From the NCBI GenBank assembly GCA_039621445.1, contig CP154955.1:3144017-3208016 (forward strand): a stretch of 64,000 bases of DNA. The letters run 5' to 3'. Shown here piece after piece: positions 45,086 through 54,659 of the stretch. The DNA is from Euglena gracilis (lineage: Eukaryota > Euglenida > Euglenophyceae > Euglenales). Below the pieces are notes generated by a model that was not told the origin of the DNA, made no database searches, and saw only the letters and a program-made list of their open reading frames with translations. The first letter of the stretch is position 1. Every line of letters starts with the position of its first letter. Made by a program: the position numbers and the translations under genes.

Positions 45086-45646
45086 CTACTTTAAACTGAT
45101 GATTATGAAGAATTTGTACTGGTGGGATTCATAACGGTTTCGAAGACGCGCGACGTTGGTCATGATGTCCTTGTTTCTTTTGTGGGGTGGTGTTTCTTCG
45201 TGGCATTGGCATGATGCCGGTCCCAGGATGGCACTGATATTCAAAATATTCCTTCCTGTTTCCATATTGTGGCAGCCCTGCCTTTCCTGTTTGCAATGAT
45301 GTAAGCATGGGTGAAATGGCGCCACCGGAACACACATGGGGCGTGGGTCATGAAGAGTGGGTGGAATGGCAAAGCTCTTATTACACTCTCTGGCCTGAAC
45401 CTTGGTGGTTGTGCTCAGTGTTCCATCGTTGCTGATGCCCGTGGGAGGTTTGCCTCCTTTGAGTGCTCCCATCACATGTGTTTCTCTCAGGGTGAAATTG
45501 GTTGACTGTGACACACCCGTGGAGAATCCTTTCCTCGCTGTCATTTCTTTCAGAATTGTGATGTCCTCAGAGGTGACTTTCACTGTCAAGTTTCCCCAAA
45601 ATGCACCACCAACTCTGACACCTGTTGCTTTGAAGTTGTTGAACAA
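45086..45646 (-). CDS. 186-codon single open frame, unknown
   Basis: Uninterrupted from ATG to stop without low-complexity bias, in a region lacking G-runs. The protein has an N-terminal GG-rich segment (ATGVRVGGAFWGNLTVKV), a TSEDITILKEMTARKG stretch and a Cys/His-bearing middle with five Cys and several His (PMCVPVAPFHPCLHHCKQER, CHNM, CQCHEE). No family recognised. A neighbouring frame upstream (45586-45710, MRKSLLEGDWEHSLLLF) also looks protein-like and may be a frameshifted continuation. It could be a remnant of a mobile-element gene or a chance frame. Confidence 0.3.
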   Translation of the reverse strand: MFNNFKATGVRVGGAFWGNLTVKVTSEDITILKEMTARKGFSTGVSQSTNFTLRETHVMGALKGGKPPTGISNDGTLSTTTKVQARECNKSFAIPPTLHDPRPMCVPVAPFHPCLHHCKQERQGCHNMETGRNILNISAILGPASCQCHEETPPHKRNKDIMTNVARLRNRYESHQYKFFIIISLK

Positions 45647-45849
45647 GCGAAAAGAAGCAGAGAATGTTCCCAGTCGCCCTCAAGCAAGCTCTTCCTCATG
45701 AAGTCTTCTCTGGCACTTGAACAACAACTGAGCAAGGTTGTAATGGAGTGGATTTTTTTTGCTTTGTTCAACAAAAAAACAAAACATCCTGAACTTGCTC
45801 AAAAAAGTTGTTTTGGTTTTGCTGCAGAATCCTCCTTTCTTGGAAAACA

Positions 45850-46130
45850 GTTTCATTCATTGTTTTTTATTCATTCATCAAGTTCATTCGTCATTCATTC
45901 ATTCATAAGTTCATTCATCAAATTTTTTAGGAACTAGCACTGGTGTTTCTTCTTCACATTTTTCAAAAGAAAAAGGTTTTTCTCATCTCTATCACGTGTT
46001 CACTTTGATCTTAGGAAGCCTTCACAGGAAGAAAAAAACAAATGGGCAAAAAATTATGAATAAATGAACAAATAAACAAATAAATGAATGAACAATAATA
46101 AATGAAGAAATGAATAAAATTCATGTCTTC
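45850..46130. repeat. ATTC / AATG tetranucleotide repeats in inverted arrangement
   Basis: TTCATTCATTCATTC-type repeats (45851-45925) are followed about 120 bases later by AATAAATGAATGAAC-type repeats (46056-46125), so the stretch can fold back. Confidence 0.85.
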
Positions 46131-46604
46131 CAAATGTTCTTGGGGGAGCATGCTGTCGGGCATTGCTCAATTCCTCAATTGCTCAACTCTCATCAACCTC
46201 ATCACTCCACCATTTCAAGCCTTTTTTTGCCATTTCTAGTCATTTGGCTTTTTTGGGGCGGGTGGAATCAAAAACTATGGCATTTCTCTGCCAAAGAAAG
46301 GAGAGTTTGCAGAAAATCCCAACAGCACTATGAAGAGTGGCCCTCAAGGAAGCAAGGAATGCCCACCAGGCAGCCCAACACATTTAGACAGCCACCTGTC
46401 CAGTCAGACCGCATGCTACAAGACCGTGAAGAGAATCATTTCCCTGTTCAGAGGTGTGCAACATGCAATTTAGGGTCGTCCTTTAAGTGACGGGTGCCGC
46501 GGCTCAGAACGATGGTTCGGGCGGCAGCCCGAACCGGCGTTCTGAGCCACTGCTTCACCCCAAACGTTCAGGACCCGGCATCCCGGCATGTTGGGGGTTA
46601 AACC

Positions 46605-47800
46605 CCCTCCCCCAAATATAAGACACCCCTCACTATAAGACACCCTCCAAATATAGGGGGGTCGGCACCCCCCCCCCCCCCCCCCCTCACCGACCCCCTC
46701 GCCACGCCATTTTACCCCCCCCCTCCCCCCCCTTTTCAGACCCCCTCGCCACGCCATGTCAGCCGCGCCAAAGAAAATTTTCTTGGCAAACCCCCCCGCA
46801 CCCCTCCCCCCCCCATCCGGGACCCCCTCGCCACGCCAAAAAAACGCCAAAAACCCCCCCTCCCCCCCCCCCCCTAGCCAAGGGGGTAGATTTGGCCTGG
46901 GGGGGGGGTTGTGGGCAGACCCTAGGGTCGCCAAAGGTCGCCATGGTCGCCAAAGGTCGTGGGTGGGTCGATGTCAAAAAATGCGCTCCACGGCAAATTA
47001 GCGCAACATACACACAAAAGGTGTTGCACACACAAGGGATTTTTTTTTTTAGGGCCCTAGAACAGTTGCCTACGCCGCTACAATGCAAAAAAGACTGAGT
47101 AGGAAATACCCATAGCGACCTTTGGCGACCTTTGGCGACCGTGGGCAGACCCTAGGGTCTGCCCACAACCCCCCCCCCCCAGGCCAGATCCGGGAGCCCC
47201 CTAGCCAGACCCCTCGCCACGGCGTGCCGACCCCCCATAAGATACCCTTTGGGGATTTTCGGGCCGACACACAAATATAAGACACCCCCAAATACAAGAC
47301 ACCCCTGGGCTGGCAGCTGCTTCTCCAAATATAAGACACCCCCCCATGAAAGACCTTCCACAGTGAGTGTGGAGCAGCAAGTCTCAAGGCGCGATGAAAA
47401 CAACCAATGCACGTCCAGTCTACTGCTTTGGGTGAAGCAGGAGGTCAGAAGCAACTGCTTTTTGGGTGTAGCAGAACAAGGATGAGAATCTATTATTTTG
47501 ACCAACAAGAAAGCAACCTGGGCGCACAACTTTCATCGCCACTTGCAGATTGGTTGCTTTCAGCATACATACTCTCCAAAGCCTCGGAAGACGACCCGTC
47601 AGACATGTAGAAAACCCTTTTTGTGAAAGTCCGAGGACATCAGCACAACAATATACTTGCTGGAAAAGTGTCCAAATATCAGACACCCCTCAATCATCCA
47701 CCTGAAACCCAAATATAAGACACCCCCCAATATGAGACACCCTTTGACGAAATTGGGCGACACCCAAATATACACCGGTGTCTTATATTCGGGGGGGGGG
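46605..47800. repeat. AAATATAAGACACCCC repeat field
   Basis: About eleven copies of AAATATAAGACACCCC or close variants at 46612-46655, 47274-47340 and 47676-47770, closed by the inverted GGTGTCTTATATTCGGGGG at 47780. It encloses the GACCCCCTCGCCACGCCA module (46660-46900) that is inverted at 33.4 kb. No transposase-like frame found. Confidence 0.75.
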
Positions 47801-48155
47801 GGGTTGCACCAATCAATTTTTTCTGTACTGGAAGAAAAATTTCAAAAATGTACTGAGACACACCGATACACAATTTTTGAAACACACCAACACACAAAAT
47901 TTTTTTGCCGATACACACGAAGGAGAGGTCTGGGTCAGAACAGCGAAAGATTGCCATTTTTTCAAATTGTCATTTTTTTAAAAAAAAACCAGGTTCGCAG
48001 CATTTTTGGAACAAGTGTTGAAGTTAAGGTTTTTAAAACCATTTTTTTAATATACGCTGGACGACTGGCTCCTGGAATTTTAAATCAGCCAAAAACTGTG
48101 TGCTGGTGGTGCAGGGTAGCGCATTGGTGCAAACAGTAGAAATTTGGATGGGGAA

Positions 48156-48405
48156 CAGGCTTCTTTTTAAGCCCCCCCCGGGGGGGGGGGGCCACCCACC
48201 CAGGGTGGCGCGGGACCCCCCGGGGGGGGACCCCCCCAAAATCGGGCCCGTTAAAGGCAATTTTCAAAAAAATTTCGGCGCTTCGCGCCAAAAATGTATA
48301 CCCAGCGCCTCCTGCACGGGACCCCCCCCCCCGGGGGGGAGGGTCCGGCCCAGACCCACCCACCCCCCCCCGGGGGGGGGGTCTGCTGACTTAAAAAGAA
48401 GCCTG
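48156..48405. mobile_element. hAT-like MITE (250 bp), copy 3
   Basis: CAGGCTTCTTTTTAAGCCCC at the left and GACTTAAAAAGAAGCCTG at the right. Flanks ATGGGGAA (48148-48155) and ATGAGGAA (48406-48413) match 7 of 8. The interior holds the TTCGGCGCTTCGCGCC stem and GTATACCCAGCGCCTCC. Confidence 0.9.
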
Positions 48406-48474
48406 ATGAGGAAAGAAAACCCCAACTTAAAAACTTGTTCAGCCCGCCAAATGCCTGCCCTGAAATTTGTGGTC

Positions 48475-49410
48475 ATGAACACGTTTTCCATTAGGGCGTC
48501 TGTGGCAATGACACGTTTTCCATTAGGGCATCTGTGGCAGTGGCACATTTTCCATCAGGGCATCTGTGGCAATCACGTGTCGTCCGAAATCGTCCGAAAA
48601 TGCATTTTGCCAAATCGATCGACGATCGCGAGCGGATCTCTGGCTGTGAAAGTTGTTCAGGTACAAACTCACCCCTCGATCGAAAACTCTTTTCGTCAGA
48701 CGACTGGTGGTGACGACCAAATTCAGCCACGCCGCTTGGTACTCTTATTTCCTGCCACTGGGAAATCCTAATTTCACAAATCTTGTACCTCCGTGGACCC
48801 CAGATGTCCTCAATTCGAAGCAGGCTTCTTTTAAGACCCCCGGGGGGGAGGGGGGATCCCCCCCACCCACCCAGGGTGGCGCGGGCCCCCCGGGGGGGGG
48901 GGGGGCGGGGACCCCCCAAAATCGAGCCCGTTAAAGGCAATTTCCAAAAATTTTCGGCGCTTCGCGCCGAAAAGGTATACCCAGCGCCTCCGGCGCGGGA
49001 CCCCCCCCCCCCGGGGGGTCTGCTGACTTAAAAAGGAAGCCTGATTCGAAGACAAAAATCGTTTCTGTATGGTTTGTTAAGCATTTTAAACCAAGCAGCA
49101 CCCAAAACCACCACAATTTTCGACTAAGATTCTGGCCGATCCGACGATTGCGAGCGTATCTCGGGCTGCGTGCAACGTTAGGGCCCTCGATAGAAAGCTC
49201 TGTTCAACAGACGGCCAGCGGTGGTCATCAGATTTTTCCACCCTTCACGGTTCACAAAGTTTGCCGTGCGTTTAGGTATGGGGGGAGGGGTAACACATTT
49301 TCCATCAGGGCATCTGTGGCAAAGGCATGTTTTCCATTAAGGCATCTGTGGCAATGACATGTTTTCCATTAGGGTACATGTGGAGGGCACGTTTTCCATT
49401 AGGGCACCTT
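48475..49410. repeat. CATTTTCCATCAGGGCATCTGTGGCA short repeats
   Basis: GTTTTCCATTAGGGCATCTG and close variants occur at about 48480, 48510, 48545, 49295, 49330 and 49355, mostly at 30-35 base spacing, either side of the MITE at 48821. Function unknown. Confidence 0.8.
48821..49043. mobile_element. hAT-like MITE (223 bp), copy 4
   Basis: CAGGCTTCTTTTAAGACC at the left and GACTTAAAAAGGAAGCCTG at the right, flanked by perfect ATTCGAAG duplications (48813-48820 and 49044-49051). Closely similar inside to 48156-48405. Confidence 0.93.
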
Positions 49411-49520
49411 TTTTTCGGTCCGAATTTCACATTTCACATTTTCGCGTTTTTGACCCCTGGCGTGAATCATGACCACAAATTTCAGGGCAGGCATTTGGCG
49501 GGCTCTGAACACGTTTTTAA

Positions 49521-49635
49521 ACAAATTGTGGCTGACCCAGATTTCAGCCTGAAAACATGTTCAGGGGGGCCCCCGAAGGGGGCCCCCCTGCTGAACACGT
49601 TTTCAGGCTAAAATCTGGGCTCAGCCACAATTTGT
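49521..49635. repeat. 115-bp hairpin
   Basis: The arm ACAAATTGTGGCTGA..CCAGATTTCAGCCTGAAAAC is mirrored by GTTTTCAGGCTAAAATCTGG..TCAGCCACAATTTGT. The tip is GGGGGGCCCCCGAAGGGGGC. Confidence 0.9.
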
Positions 49636-50481
49636 GTGTAAAATCCAGCCTCGTGGCACACACCCTGGCTCGGGCGTGAGTCCGGGCCCCCCGATGCCTG
49701 GTTTCAAAAACTGGGGCCCGGGCCGGGGCCTGGGATGTCAAAAGTTGCCTCATGTAGTTCACAAACCTTTTGAAAATCCCTCACTGCAGACCGCGACCTA
49801 TTTGTTTTTCTGTTGACCGTTACTGGGGCAACTGGTGCCAAACGTGTGTGTGCACTGCAGGATCTACCCGAGGGGCAGTGGAAGCTCTTTGGACAGTGAA
49901 AAAAGCATGTGCTTTTACCACGGTCACCCACATCAAACAGCAGGGCAGCCGCCTTCCAAAGGAAGGAAATTTGTCTGTGTTTGGCTTCTTCACATGCTTT
50001 CCTCCATTGTTGCTTTCACTGTCGTTCTCTTCCGTATTTTGTTTTATTCCACATAACACACCCCCAGACCCCAGCTCAGCGCAGTGCACCACGGGTGTAA
50101 GGGGACCTGTCCACTCACCACACAGCAAAGTAGGCCAGAAGCGAAGTTAGGCCCGGCCATAAATAGACAAGTGCAACCAAGGGAGGAGGTCCGCCTGTCG
50201 GGCTTTCCAGTGACCGGCATGAAGCACCGAATTTTTTTTGCACCTCCAAAAACTTGCCAAAAATGCCCATTTTGGCCAGCTTTGGGATATTTTTTTGGGG
50301 GGAAAATCTGCCAAAAAAAATCTCATTATACTCATTAAAAAACCACTTTGGCTCCACTTCCACTTCACTTTGTCGCGCGCAGCGCCAGAGGAATTTTTTT
50401 CCAGTCGGGAGGACCCTGGGCCCCCGGAGAAGGGTCCCTTTTTTCCAGTGCCAAGCAAAATGGCTTGGCAGTGGTCCTTAG

Positions 50482-50782
50482 CATACCATTGCTAAACACT
50501 TGTCCCACCCCCCCCCCCCCGGGGGGGGAATGACTGGTTTTCTGGCGAAGAGCCCCCCCCCCCCCCCGGGATGGGGTAGGCCCGAAAATGAAAAAGTGGC
50601 TGGCCTGGCGCCAAAGGCGCCGGAATTTTTTGGAATTTTTTGAGACTTTTTGGCAATAGTGCCTTGCCAACATGAGCGGGGAGTAAAGTGACTGACTGGT
50701 TTTTTGGGGGAAAAAGGTGGCTGACCGGTTTTTTTCAGAGTGGAAAGTGACCCCGGGGGGGGGGTCGCTAAGCAATGGTATG
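50482..50782. mobile_element. CATACC-family element (301 bp)
   Basis: CATACCATTGCTAAACACTT at the left and GCTAAGCAATGGTATG at the right are inverted. Flanks GTCCTTAG (50474-50481) and GTCCTTTG (50783-50790) match 7 of 8. The interior has GACTGGTTTT repeats and a GGCGCCAAAGGCGCC palindrome. Confidence 0.8.
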
Positions 50783-50989
50783 GTCCTTTGGCAATGGCCT
50801 GATCGGTGAGTATCCGCATTTTTTTTTGTGTGTCGGTGTGTGTTGCCGATGCACACTAATACACACTAAGGAGAGGTCTGGTTCTGACCAATAAATTGCA
50901 GGGGGGGAACACACTAGCCAGGCCTCAGAAAAAATGGGCAAGAAGAGGTGCAGTTTTTTTGAAAAATGTGCAAAAATGAATCTGCGAAG

Positions 50990-51200
50990 AAAAGCACAAG
51001 GATCAAAAAAGAACAAATAGAAATTCCAATACAGGCGTCGGGCCGAGAAAACAGGTTTTAACAGTGGCCACCCCTCACCAGAAAGCTTTTCTTTCTGACG
51101 ACCAGCGATGACAACTGAATCGGGCCAAAAAATGATAATCTTAAGTTCCGTCCTTCCGTCCGTTCCATCCAAAATTCAGCCAGCTGTGATCACCTGACCC
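50990..51200 (-). repeat. inverted fragment of the composite repeat (AGCTTTTCTTTCTGACGACC)
   Basis: The complement of AAAGAAAAGCTTTCGGGTGA, GACGGAAGGACG and GATCACAGCTGGCTGAA found in the direct units at 53.65-53.8, 58.6-58.8 and 59.7-59.8 kb. Confidence 0.8.
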
Positions 51201-51233
51201 CCTCCCCCTCCAAAAAAATTCATCCAAATACCA

Positions 51234-51588
51234 TGCCCCCCCCTCCCCCGAGCTATTCCCGTCCCCGGGACCCTTGACGGCCCAATGGGAACAGGGGGGA
51301 CAGCTTGGGGGGGGGACCTAGGTCCCCCCCCCCCCGAGCTATTCCCATACCCGACCCTCGGGCAACCCAAAGGGGGTCATTTTTGGCAACTTTTTTGGAT
51401 GTTCGCAAAAAATAAAAAAGCACATTTGTCAAAAAGTGTTTTTGGAAAACGTCCCAAAAACGTCGATTTCTGAGCACTTTTTTTGGGAAGTTCTTTATAA
51501 AAAAGTGCTATGACAGTGAGCTATTCCCGTCCCCCCTATGGGAATAGCTCGGGGGGGGGGGGACAGCTCGGGGGGGGGGGGGGCATGG
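51234..51588. mobile_element. TA-flanked CCATGCCCC MITE, diverged copy
   Basis: CCATGCCCCCCCCTCCCC..GAGCTATTCCCGTCCCC to GGGGGGGGCATGG, with TA immediately outside (AAATA|CCATG and CATGG|TATGA). Shares GGGTCATTTTTGGCAAC and CGTCCCAAAAACGTCGATTT with the copies at 25856 and 31020. Confidence 0.85.
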
Positions 51589-51639
51589 TATGAAGGAAAA
51601 TGGCTCGAAACCCACCCAAATGCCTTCCAAAACCCCCAA

Positions 51640-52070
51640 CCCGACTACCAGTGGTCAGTGGCCATGGTCGCTAGGGACCAGTCACTAGCGACCACCAAAA
51701 AATCTATCACAATTTCCCACAATGAGCCGCAAAATTTGTTTTTTTGTCTGGTCCATAACGCCTCCAGAGCCCCACAGGACCAAAAGTGTCGAAAAAAAAG
51801 GGAAATCCAAAATGTCCAAAAGTCACTAAATATTCCCAATCTGACCAGCAACAGATTTCATTTGAATGGAAATCGACCAACATAAACGGGCGCCTGAATG
51901 GAAATCGACCGACATAAACGGGCGCCTGAATGGAAATCGACCGACATAAACGGGGAATGGAAATCGACCGACATAAACGGGCGCCTGAATGGAAATCAAC
52001 TGACATAAACAATTTCAGCCTGAAATCCGTTAATGTCAGCAGATTTTCAAGACAGGCGTCGGGCCCAGAA
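51640..52070 (-). repeat. composite repeat with 32-bp subrepeats, inverted copy
   Basis: Five GGAAATCGACCGACATAAAC GGGCGCCTGAAT units (51868-52010) with the flanking ATCTGACCAGCAACAGATTT and GACAGGCGTCGGGCCCAGAA, all complementary to the units at 53.3, 58.1, 58.4, 59.2 and 60.3 kb. Confidence 0.9.
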
Positions 52071-52835
52071 AATAGGTTTTAAAAAAAATTGCAAAAAAAA
52101 TTGCAAAAATGGTCAAAACCGCGAAAAATTTGGTAAATGAGGAAAAATTCGACAACAGGGAAAAAAACGTGCTGGAAAAAAATCGGAAAAATGCACAAAA
52201 AAGTGCTTTTTGAAAAATGGAAAAAAAATGTGCAAAAATGTGGAAAAATGCGAAACCCATTCCCCCTTGAAATTTTTAGTTCGGGTCCCCGACAGGGGCA
52301 AATTTTTTCCGGCGCTGAGGTGGAAATGAAGTTTTTAATGGGTTGGCCAATTTTGTTCCAAAAAATCCCAAAATGGCCAAAAATGGATCATCTTTAACCA
52401 GTTTTGGGAGCCAAAAATAATTTTTGGTGCTTTGCACCGGTGGGGCACTAGGATTTTCACTTGCCAGATTGGACAGCTGCAGCAGGACCCCCGGGGGTCC
52501 TACGGGCTGGCTGGAAAAAGGCCAAAAAATGCCCCCAAATCAGTCGTTGGCATTTTCAGCCAAATTTTGGAGGTGAAGGAAGACCCAACCACCAAAGAAT
52601 GCCATTTTGGGCCATTTTTACCCCTTTTTGAAGAAAAATTTTGTCGCTTTGCGCCGAACACTTAAAAAGTCAGCGAACACCCAGGGGGGGGTCCGCATCC
52701 CTTGCTGGAATAAAGCCTGGCTGGACACCCCCCCCCCCGGGGTTGGGTCCCCCTCCGCTTAACAAAACCCCCGCAGTTCAGCCCCCCTTTCCCCCAGGCC
52801 ACTGCGAACGCCTGAGGATTGGCTCAGGATTGGCT

Positions 52836-52880
52836 GCCTGAAATCAGCCAAGGCTTGAAATGCCTTGGCTGATTTCAGGC
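52836..52880. repeat. short perfect hairpin
   Basis: GCCTGAAATCAGCCAAGGC and its exact complement separated by seven bases, with a third half-arm just downstream (52887-52899). Confidence 0.9.
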
Positions 52881-52920
52881 CCGAACTGAAATCAGCCAAG
52901 CTCAGCCTCTTGGGGGGGGC

Positions 52921-53120
52921 AAGCTAGCCAGCACAAATTTCTAGCCCAAGCCCAGGTCAAAGTGCATGGTGTCATGAGGAGCTTGGCCTCATCTGCCCCA
53001 AAGTGTTCCAACAACATCTTGTGGTGATGAGGTAGCCGTTGGAGGGTTCCCAAGCACACGTGTTTGGTGTACATGCGCCTTATGGCCGTCAACAACTGTG
53101 TCTGGGCCAATTTGGGGAGC
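52921..53120 (-). CDS. putative coding exon, unknown
   Basis: CACCTCCAG|GCTCCCC opens about 65 codons reading LPKLAQTQLLTAIRRMYTKH, VCLGTLQRLPHHHKMLLEHF and GADEAKLLMTPCTL. The sequence is non-repetitive and protein-like, unlike the repeats on both sides. The donor is not clear; the frame runs into a hairpin-rich area. No family recognised. Confidence 0.35.
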
Positions 53121-53224
53121 CTGGAGGTGGGGACCGCGCGAAGGCGCTGTCCCCTCCCCCTTGCCCCCTGAAACCTTGGCCAGGCACTGTCCTTGGTCTG
53201 AAACCGTGTCTGGTCCGATTTCGA

Positions 53225-54425
53225 GACATTAAAAGTCTTAAAACCTATTTTCTGGGCCCGACGCCTGTCTTGAAATTCTACTGACATTAACGAATTTCAG
53301 GCTGAAATTGTTTATGTCGGTCGATTTCCATTCAGGCGCCCGTTTATGTCGGTCGATTTCCATTCAGGCGCCCGTTTATGTCGGTCGATTTCCATTCCAT
53401 TGAAATCTGTTGCTGGTAGTGTGTTGGGTTGGTGGGAGGGGTGGGTTTTGGTGGGGTGGTTTGGATTGGGGTTTTGGGGTGGGGGTTTTTTTTTTTTTTT
53501 TTTGTTTTTGTTTTTTTTGGTTTTTTTTTTTTTTTTTTTTTTTTTTGTTTTTTGGACATTTTCGATTTCCTTGTTGTTCGACATTTTTGGTCCTATGGGG
53601 TTGTGGAGGAGTTATGGATCAGACAAAAACCAAATTTTGTGGCCAGGTGATCACAGCTGGCTGAACTTTGGATGGAACAGACGGAAGGACGATATTTAAG
53701 AATATTATTTTCTGGATCTTCAGAAAAAGCATTCGGCAAATTTGTCCTGAACCAGTTGTCATCACTGGTCATCTAAAAGAAAAGCTTTCGGGTGAGGAGT
53801 TATTTGGCAATGTCAACCCTATTTTCTGGGCTCGACGCCTGTATTGCAATTATATTGACATCATCGGATTTCGGGCCAAGGCTGTGTTCATAGCAACATG
53901 GCTTTGGTCAAAATCTGTTTTTCTAAAAAAAACGCAGACTCTGGCCCGAGTCTGTGTTTCGAAACGCTCAGTCTGTTATTCGGCCTGAGCCTGCGTTTCA
54001 AAACGCAGACTCAGGTCAGAGTCTGCGTTTAAGACGCATTTCTTGATATAGAGATTGAAAAAAGAAAAAGGCATTCCGAAAAAAGGCAAAAGGTTGGTCG
54101 ACATTAACGGGTTCAGGCTGAAACTGACAATGTCCCAAAACAGAACAAAAAGGCATTCAAAAAAAAGGAAAAAAAAAAGGTTGGTCGATTCCCAAGACAT
54201 GTCGGTCGATTTCCATTCAGGCGCCCATTTATGTCAGTCGATTTCCATTCAGGCGCCCGTTTATGTCGGTCGATTTCCATTCAGGCGCCGTTTATGTCAG
54301 TCAATTTCCATTCAGGCGCCCGTTAATGGGCCAAAAACCACTTTTTTGACCATATTTCCGTCCAGGCGGTTCGGTCGAATGAATATCAAGACAGGCGTCG
54401 GGCCCAGACAAAATAGGTTTTAGAA
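53225..54425 (+). repeat. composite repeat unit 1 (32-bp subrepeats, body, second subrepeat block)
   Basis: Order: CTATTTTCTGGGCCCGACGC, 32-bp subrepeats (53305-53400), a poly-T/G-rich stretch, a body with GACGGAAGGACG, AAGCTTTCGGGTGAGGAGTT and GCCAAGGCTGTGTTCATAGC, a CGCAGACTC palindromic block (53930-54030), more 32-bp subrepeats (54200-54325) and GGTCGAATGAATATCAAGAC. Confidence 0.92.
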
Positions 54426-54527
54426 AAATCGACCGACACTAACAGATTCAGCAGGGGCGCCGGGCGGCTCGCTTCGCTCGCTCGCGCCCGGCGCCCCTGC
54501 TGAATCTGTTAGTGTCGGTCGATTTTT
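54424..54527. repeat. GC-capped hairpin, copy 1
   Basis: A perfect 43-bp stem (AAAAATCGACCGACACTAAC..GGGGCGCCGGGCG against its complement) with an 18-base loop GCTCGCTTCGCTCGCTCG. Copies at 59448-59551 and 60421-60524 differ by one stem base. Confidence 0.97.
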
Positions 54528-54560
54528 GTATAAAATCTTCGCCTAAAACACGGTTTCAAC

Positions 54561-54653
54561 CAAGAACAGTGTTTTGAGCCAAGGTTTAGGGGGGCCCAGG
54601 GGCGGTTCCCGCCCCTGGGCTCCCCCTAACCCTTGGCCCAAACACAGTTCTTG
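54561..54653. repeat. 93-bp hairpin
   Basis: The arm CAAGAACAGTGTTTTGAGCC..GGCCCAGGGGCGG against CCGCCCCTGGGC..GGCCCAAACACAGTTCTTG, with a few mismatches. Confidence 0.88.
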
Positions 54654-54659
54654 ACACAG

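Noticed and set aside
46660-46930. Pro/Arg-rich open frames over the CCCCTCGCCACGCC module
   Set aside because: The frame is a by-product of repeated C-runs, and the same module is present inverted at 33.4 kb.
53480-53560. Poly-T/G tract read as a poly-lysine or poly-phenylalanine protein
   Set aside because: Pure simple sequence, absent from the other composite units.
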